The notes below the pieces were generated by a model. It had not been told where the DNA came from and made no database searches. It was given only the letters and a program-made list of their open reading frames with translations. Both the position numbers and the translations under genes were made by a program. Of a DNA stretch of 64,000 nt, positions 60,585 to 64,000 are shown in pieces. The stretch is from CAWEQO01 sp963811225 (lineage in GTDB: Bacteria; Chloroflexota; Anaerolineae; Anaerolineales; Anaerolineaceae). Where the stretch lies: NCBI GenBank assembly GCA_963811225.1, contig CAWEQO010000012.1, positions 62,001 through 126,000 on the forward strand, in the 5' to 3' direction. Position 1 is the first letter of the stretch, and every line of letters starts with the position of its first letter.

Positions 60585-61476
60585 CGATTACCTTTCCATT
60601 CGAATTACGCTCTTCTTGCACAAAGTGCAAGAGGTAAGCGCCGTAGGTGCTGCTGGACATGCGCTCGCCGTGGTCGCACAGCTGGTCCAAGTCGATATAG
60701 CCCATGCGGTAAGCGATCTCCTCCGGGCAGGAGACCATCAGTCCCTGCCGGTCTTGAACCGCCTGGATGAAGTTCGCCGCCTGCAGCAAAGAGGGATGCG
60801 TCCCGGCATCCAGCCAGGCCACGCCCCGCCCTAGAAGCTCGACCGAGAGCTCGCCTTTTTCCATGTAGCGCAGGTTGACGTCGGTAATCTCCAGCTCGCC
60901 GCGCACCGACGGCTGCAGGCCCTCGGCGATGCCGATCACCTGATTGTCGTAGAAATAGATCCCTGGTACTGCATACTTCGAGCGCGGTTTCTTGGGCTTC
61001 TCCTCGATACTCAGGGCCTTGCCGTTCTCGTCGAACTCGACCACACCGTAGCGCTCAGGATCGCTGACCGAATAGGCGAAGATGGTAGCGCCTCTCTTCA
61101 ACCGGGCAGCGGACTGCAGCAGCTTGGCCAGGCCGCGCCCGTAGAAGATGTTGTCGCCCAGGATCAACGCAACAGAGTCGTTGCCGATGAAATCCTTGCC
61201 AATGACGAAGGCTTCGGCCAAGCCGCGCGGCGCCGTCTGCTCGGCGTATTCGAAGCGCAGGCCCCATTGGCTGCCATCCCCCAGCACATGCTGGAAGTTC
61301 GGTAGGTCTTCGGGTGTGGTGATGACCAAAATATCCCGGATCCCGGCCAGCATCAAGATTGACAGCGGGTAATAGATCATCGGTTTATCATAAACGGGCA
61401 GCAGCTGCTTGCTAACCGAGACTGTCAGCGGATACAGCCGGGTGGCGCGGCCTCCGGCGAGGATGATACCCTTCAT
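60562..61476 (-). CDS. rfbA: Glucose-1-phosphate thymidylyltransferase
   Basis: The 304-residue protein is a clear RfbA: KGIILAGGRATRLYPLT with the nucleotide loop, SKQLLPVYDKPMIYYPLS, ALILGDNIFYGRGL and VAWLDAGTHPSLLQAANF. It joins glucose-1-phosphate to dTTP to form dTDP-glucose, the first step to dTDP-rhamnose. ATG 61476 has a GGAGG site about eight bases upstream; the longer frame has none. The C-terminal end (VQEERNSNGKVIDEDF) overlaps the start of rfbD. Confidence 0.95.
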   Translation of the reverse strand: MKGIILAGGRATRLYPLTVSVSKQLLPVYDKPMIYYPLSILMLAGIRDILVITTPEDLPNFQHVLGDGSQWGLRFEYAEQTAPRGLAEAFVIGKDFIGNDSVALILGDNIFYGRGLAKLLQSAARLKRGATIFAYSVSDPERYGVVEFDENGKALSIEEKPKKPRSKYAVPGIYFYDNQVIGIAEGLQPSVRGELEITDVNLRYMEKGELSVELLGRGVAWLDAGTHPSLLQAANFIQAVQDRQGLMVSCPEEIAYRMGYIDLDQLCDHGERMSSSTYGAYLLHFVQEERNSNGKVIDEDFAAG

Positions 61477-61498
61477 GCAATAGCCTCCTTCTTGCCCA

Positions 61499-62047
61499 TC
61501 AATCGAATAAATCCGCCCGGCGCAGTGGCACGCCTTGCGCATCCTTTTCTGAAAGCAGCGGAATGTGACCGTCCACCAGGGGCCAGTCGATCCCCAGCTC
61601 CGGGTCGCTCCATAATAAGGTGCGCTCCCAATCGGGCGCGTAGTAATCGGTGGCCTTGTAGTAGACCTCGGCCCAGTCGCTAAGCACGTAAAATCCATGG
61701 GCAAATCCCGGCGGGATCCACAGTTGAGCTTTGCTGTCGGCGGTCAGTTCCATGCCAACCCAATGGCCGAACGTCGGCGAGCTGCGCCGCAGATCGACCG
61801 CCACATCGAAGACCGCTCCAGCCGCAATCCAGATCAGCTTGCCTTGCGGCTGGCGGATCTGATAATGCAGCCCGCGCAGGATACCCCGGCTCGACCCCGA
61901 GTGATTGTCCTGCACGAAGTCATCGTTGATCCCCAGCTCTCGATACTTTTCTCGCTGGAACGTCTCCAGGAAAAAGCCGCGTGGATCTTTGAACACTTTT
62001 GGTTCAATAAACAGTACATCAGAAATATTGGTCGGTGTGCACTTCAT
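61499..62047 (-). CDS. rfbC: dTDP-4-dehydrorhamnose 3,5-epimerase
   Basis: The 182-residue cupin-fold protein fits RfbC: DPRGFFLETFQREKYRELGI, NHSGSSRGILRGLHYQ with the active His, KLIWIAAGAVFDVAVDLRRSS, and IPPGFAHGFYVLSD. It epimerises C3 and C5 of dTDP-4-keto-6-deoxyglucose. ATG 62047 follows AAAGGA; the longer frame to 62140 overlaps the small membrane gene. It lies between that gene and rfbA in the same operon. Confidence 0.95.
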   Translation of the reverse strand: MKCTPTNISDVLFIEPKVFKDPRGFFLETFQREKYRELGINDDFVQDNHSGSSRGILRGLHYQIRQPQGKLIWIAAGAVFDVAVDLRRSSPTFGHWVGMELTADSKAQLWIPPGFAHGFYVLSDWAEVYYKATDYYAPDWERTLLWSDPELGIDWPLVDGHIPLLSEKDAQGVPLRRADLFD

Positions 62048-62069
62048 CGTAAATCCTTTATACCCAATT

Positions 62070-62198
62070 TTACATCCAGGCTCGCTTCTTAGCGAGTTCC
62101 ACCAGCAGGTAACCACCCAAAATGGCGCCGGCCAGGGCAATAAGCCCGGACAGGCGCCAGGTAAGATGCAGGATGGTTTGTCTCGCCCAAAGATCCAT
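62070..62198 (-). CDS. Small single-helix membrane protein between wzc and rfbC
   Basis: This 42-residue frame reads from ATG 62198 to TAA at 62070. It encodes a polar N-terminus (MDLWARQTILHLTWR), a hydrophobic segment LSGLIALAGAILGGYLLVEL with small-residue spacing (G-x3-G-like), and a basic end KKRAWM. It fills the space between the kinase stop (62206) and rfbC (62047) in the same direction. The upstream region is G-rich but has no well-spaced ribosome site, so translation may depend on coupling to wzc. Function is unknown; a partner of the Wzc-type kinase is possible. Confidence 0.5.
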   Translation of the reverse strand: MDLWARQTILHLTWRLSGLIALAGAILGGYLLVELAKKRAWM

Positions 62199-62205
62199 TC
62201 CCCGG

Positions 62206-63804
62206 TTACAGCGTCACTTTCCCCCGTTTGTTGTCCTGCAAATCGGCGGCCGGCTGCTCTTTTTGTGGTGTCATCGAACCGTAACGGCCATAGTAGCTGG
62301 TGTACAGGTCTGATTTTGCCGTGACCCGGTTCATTACCACACCCAACACTCGCGCGCCCACCCGGGTGAGCTGCTCGCGCATTCCGGCGACCAGCTCCTT
62401 GCGGGTGTGCTCGGGCCGCACGACCACCAACACACCGTCCACCTTTGACGCCAGCACCGACGCATCCGCCACCAGGAACGGAGAGCTGTCGATCACCACC
62501 ACATCCGAGCGGTCGATCAGCTCGTTCAAGATGCGGGACATGGCAGAAGATGCGATCAGCTCGGTGGGGTTCGGTGGGATGCTCCCGGACGGGAGCACAC
62601 GCACGTTCCCATTCCCATATTGAACCAGCGCGTCATCTACACTCACTGTGCCGCGGAACACATCGCTGAGACCACGCCGGTTATCGATGTCGAGCAGGTG
62701 GTGCAGTTTCGGCTCGCGCAAGTCGGCTCCCACCAGGATCACCTTCTTGTCGGCCTGCCCCAAGCTGAACGCCAGGTTACTGGCGACGGTCGATTTGCCC
62801 TCGGCAATGCCTGGGCTGGTCACCATAATGGTACGCAGCGGCTTATCGACGCCTGAAAATTCTAAATTGGTACGCAAGGTGCGGAAAGCCTCGGATATCG
62901 CCGAGAAAGGATAGTCGACGGCGTAGGTGCCCACCTTCTCCGCCTTGATGTCTGGAACACTGCCAACGATCGGATATTTCACAAACTGCTCAATGTCTTC
63001 CCGGTCATTCAGGGTATTGCCCATCATCTCCATGAAATAGGAAGCGCCACCAGCCAGCACCAGACCTGTCAGCGCGGCGATAGCCGAGATCATGAACTTG
63101 CCAGGGCCGATGGGGCTGCTTGGCAGTTCAGCAGGTTCGAGCACCGCCACGATGTTGGTGGCATTCTGTCCGGTATTGCTCAGCAAGCTCGCATAGTTGG
63201 CCCGCATGGTATCCAGCTTCGTCTGTAAAGCCTCGATCTTGGCTTGCGTGTCGGAGATCTGCCGGGCGCTGTTCAGCGAGGCCAGCTGCTGCTGCAGTGT
63301 GTCGAGCTGCGACTGGTTTTCCTGGATCTGCTGCTCGTAGTAATTCAACTGCTGGTTGATGAACCCCTGCCGCTGGACCTCCTCCGGCTTCGGATTGGTT
63401 GGGCTGTGCAGGATCAGCTGGTGGGCCAGCTCATTCGCCACGGCTTGCGCCCGAGCAGCGCTCGTGTCGGTCACTCGGATCTCAATCAGCTGGCTGTCGG
63501 TGAGCGGCTGCACTTTGTAATCGGGCAGCTTCTTTAGCCCCAATGCAGCCGCCGTGGCGTTGTAGATCGTTTCACGATTGCCGATTTGGGCGTAGGTTTG
63601 GGCCAGCTGCTTGTCCAGCGCAATCTGGTTTGACGTTGGGTTTGGATCCGCAATGGTGCGACCGATGATCAGTGTGGTGCTCGCCTGGTAGAACACCGGC
63701 TGGCTCGAGGCGACCAGGAAACTGGAAACCGCAGCGATCACCGTGGCCGCCAGTAACAGCCACCACCATTTGCGTAAAGGCGTCACATATGCATCAAGAT
63801 CCAT
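62206..63804 (-). CDS. Wzc-type polysaccharide co-polymerase and tyrosine autokinase
   Basis: The 532-residue protein has the Wzz/Wzc plan. It has an N-terminal membrane helix (WWWLLLAATVIAAVSSFLVA), an outside coiled-coil region (QQQLASLNSARQISDTQAKI), and a second helix near 237-262. The kinase domain has Walker A GIAEGKST, Walker A' VILVGADLREP, and Walker B VVVIDSSP. Tyrosines cluster at the end (LYTSYYGRYGSM), as in BY-kinases that phosphorylate themselves to control capsule or EPS chain length. The Walker A' motif has Gly-Ala-Asp rather than Asp-Ala-Asp. It is followed by the small membrane gene and rfbC. Confidence 0.92.
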   Translation of the reverse strand: MDLDAYVTPLRKWWWLLLAATVIAAVSSFLVASSQPVFYQASTTLIIGRTIADPNPTSNQIALDKQLAQTYAQIGNRETIYNATAAALGLKKLPDYKVQPLTDSQLIEIRVTDTSAARAQAVANELAHQLILHSPTNPKPEEVQRQGFINQQLNYYEQQIQENQSQLDTLQQQLASLNSARQISDTQAKIEALQTKLDTMRANYASLLSNTGQNATNIVAVLEPAELPSSPIGPGKFMISAIAALTGLVLAGGASYFMEMMGNTLNDREDIEQFVKYPIVGSVPDIKAEKVGTYAVDYPFSAISEAFRTLRTNLEFSGVDKPLRTIMVTSPGIAEGKSTVASNLAFSLGQADKKVILVGADLREPKLHHLLDIDNRRGLSDVFRGTVSVDDALVQYGNGNVRVLPSGSIPPNPTELIASSAMSRILNELIDRSDVVVIDSSPFLVADASVLASKVDGVLVVVRPEHTRKELVAGMREQLTRVGARVLGVVMNRVTAKSDLYTSYYGRYGSMTPQKEQPAADLQDNKRGKVTL

Positions 63805-63940
63805 TTTTATAATTCCTTTCCCCCAAAAACCATTAGAGGGTCATTTTGATTTGCCGGCATCAGTGATTGACCTGTGTTCCCCTGATAAGAGATCGATAAC
63901 AACTTCGCTTTATCCACAGTTTATCACATGCAGCCGTTGA

Positions 63941-64000
63941 TTACAATTTCAAATCGACTTGCGTTTTCTGCCCGGCCTGCCGGTATACATCCTCCAGGTG
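63941..64000 (-). CDS. C-terminal end of an upstream gene, cut by the window edge
   Basis: The minus-strand frame is open from the window edge to a TAA at 63941-63943. It gives the last 19 residues, HLEDVYRQAGQKTQVDLKL. The gap to wzc is about 135 bases and holds its ribosome site (GGGAAAGGAAT). The short end is compatible with a glycosyltransferase or sugar-modifying enzyme of the same locus, but too little is visible to name it. Confidence 0.5.
   Translation of the reverse strand, partial: HLEDVYRQAGQKTQVDLKL

Noticed and set aside
1..64000. tRNA, rRNA, CRISPR array or prophage
   Set aside because: I looked for T-loop-like GGTTCRA segments, repeat-spacer arrays and phage structural genes and found none that hold up.

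Overview
The window is a gene-dense, fairly GC-rich bacterial chromosome segment with about 54 protein genes. I see no rRNA, tRNA, CRISPR array or phage module. The gene set points to Chloroflexota, most likely an Anaerolineae-type anaerobe. It combines F420 genes (CofC, LLM oxidoreductase), selenium-dependent molybdenum hydroxylases with YqeB/YqeC/XdhC helpers, a MrfA/MrfB repair pair, a protealysin-like protease with an emfourin-like inhibitor, and M6 peptidases. This placement is inference from gene content; no marker gene could be compared.

Layout. 1-456: end of a 2'-5' RNA ligase-family gene. 629-14388 (+): one long co-directional cluster with CofC, an F420-type oxidoreductase, a PaaI thioesterase, two molybdenum hydroxylases with different subunit fusions, XdhC, YqeB, a YqeC-MocA fusion and a second MocA. 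14441-16339 (-): sirtuin and S41 protease. 16523-17380 (+): class IV aminotransferase. 17464-22621 (-): small conserved proteins, a methyltransferase and the MrfB/MrfA pair; MrfA carries an inserted HNH domain. 22795-24879 (+): MFS transporter (frameshifted) and prepilin peptidase. 24972-31445 (-): PEP carboxykinase, NusB, Asp23-like protein, MFS transporter, LarA-like protein and a stand-alone GyrA C-terminal-like propeller. 31446-33214: an AT-rich stretch with a tyrosine recombinase and short palindromic repeats. 33215-40160 (+): protealysin-like M4 protease, its probable inhibitor, and two tandem secreted M6 metalloproteases with about 300-nt leaders. 40223-46919: phosphoesterase, GH130-like protein, RibD-type reductase, 6-phosphogluconate dehydrogenase, endonuclease III, a ModA-like protein and a DsrE-like protein. 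47445-59568 (+): FtsH, then a GT20/GT4/OtsB-type phosphatase operon, a large secreted clan GH-A-like protein and two multi-membrane GT-C-like proteins. 59700-64000 (-): dTDP-rhamnose genes rfbD, rfbA and rfbC, a small membrane protein, a Wzc-type tyrosine autokinase and the tail of another gene. This is the edge of a polysaccharide locus.

Two patterns cut across the genes. First, four of the convergent junctions are filled by very long inverted repeats (22 to 49 bp arms, most perfect) that begin at or within the stop codons of the flanking genes; a fifth 35-bp palindrome sits before a molybdenum hydroxylase subunit. Second, five genes each look split by exactly one extra base, always in the same direction. 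That suggests either systematic sequence insertion errors or real recent decay. The most distinctive biology is the pair of differently fused molybdenum hydroxylases beside a full selenium-cofactor gene set, the HNH-containing MrfA, and the long palindromes.
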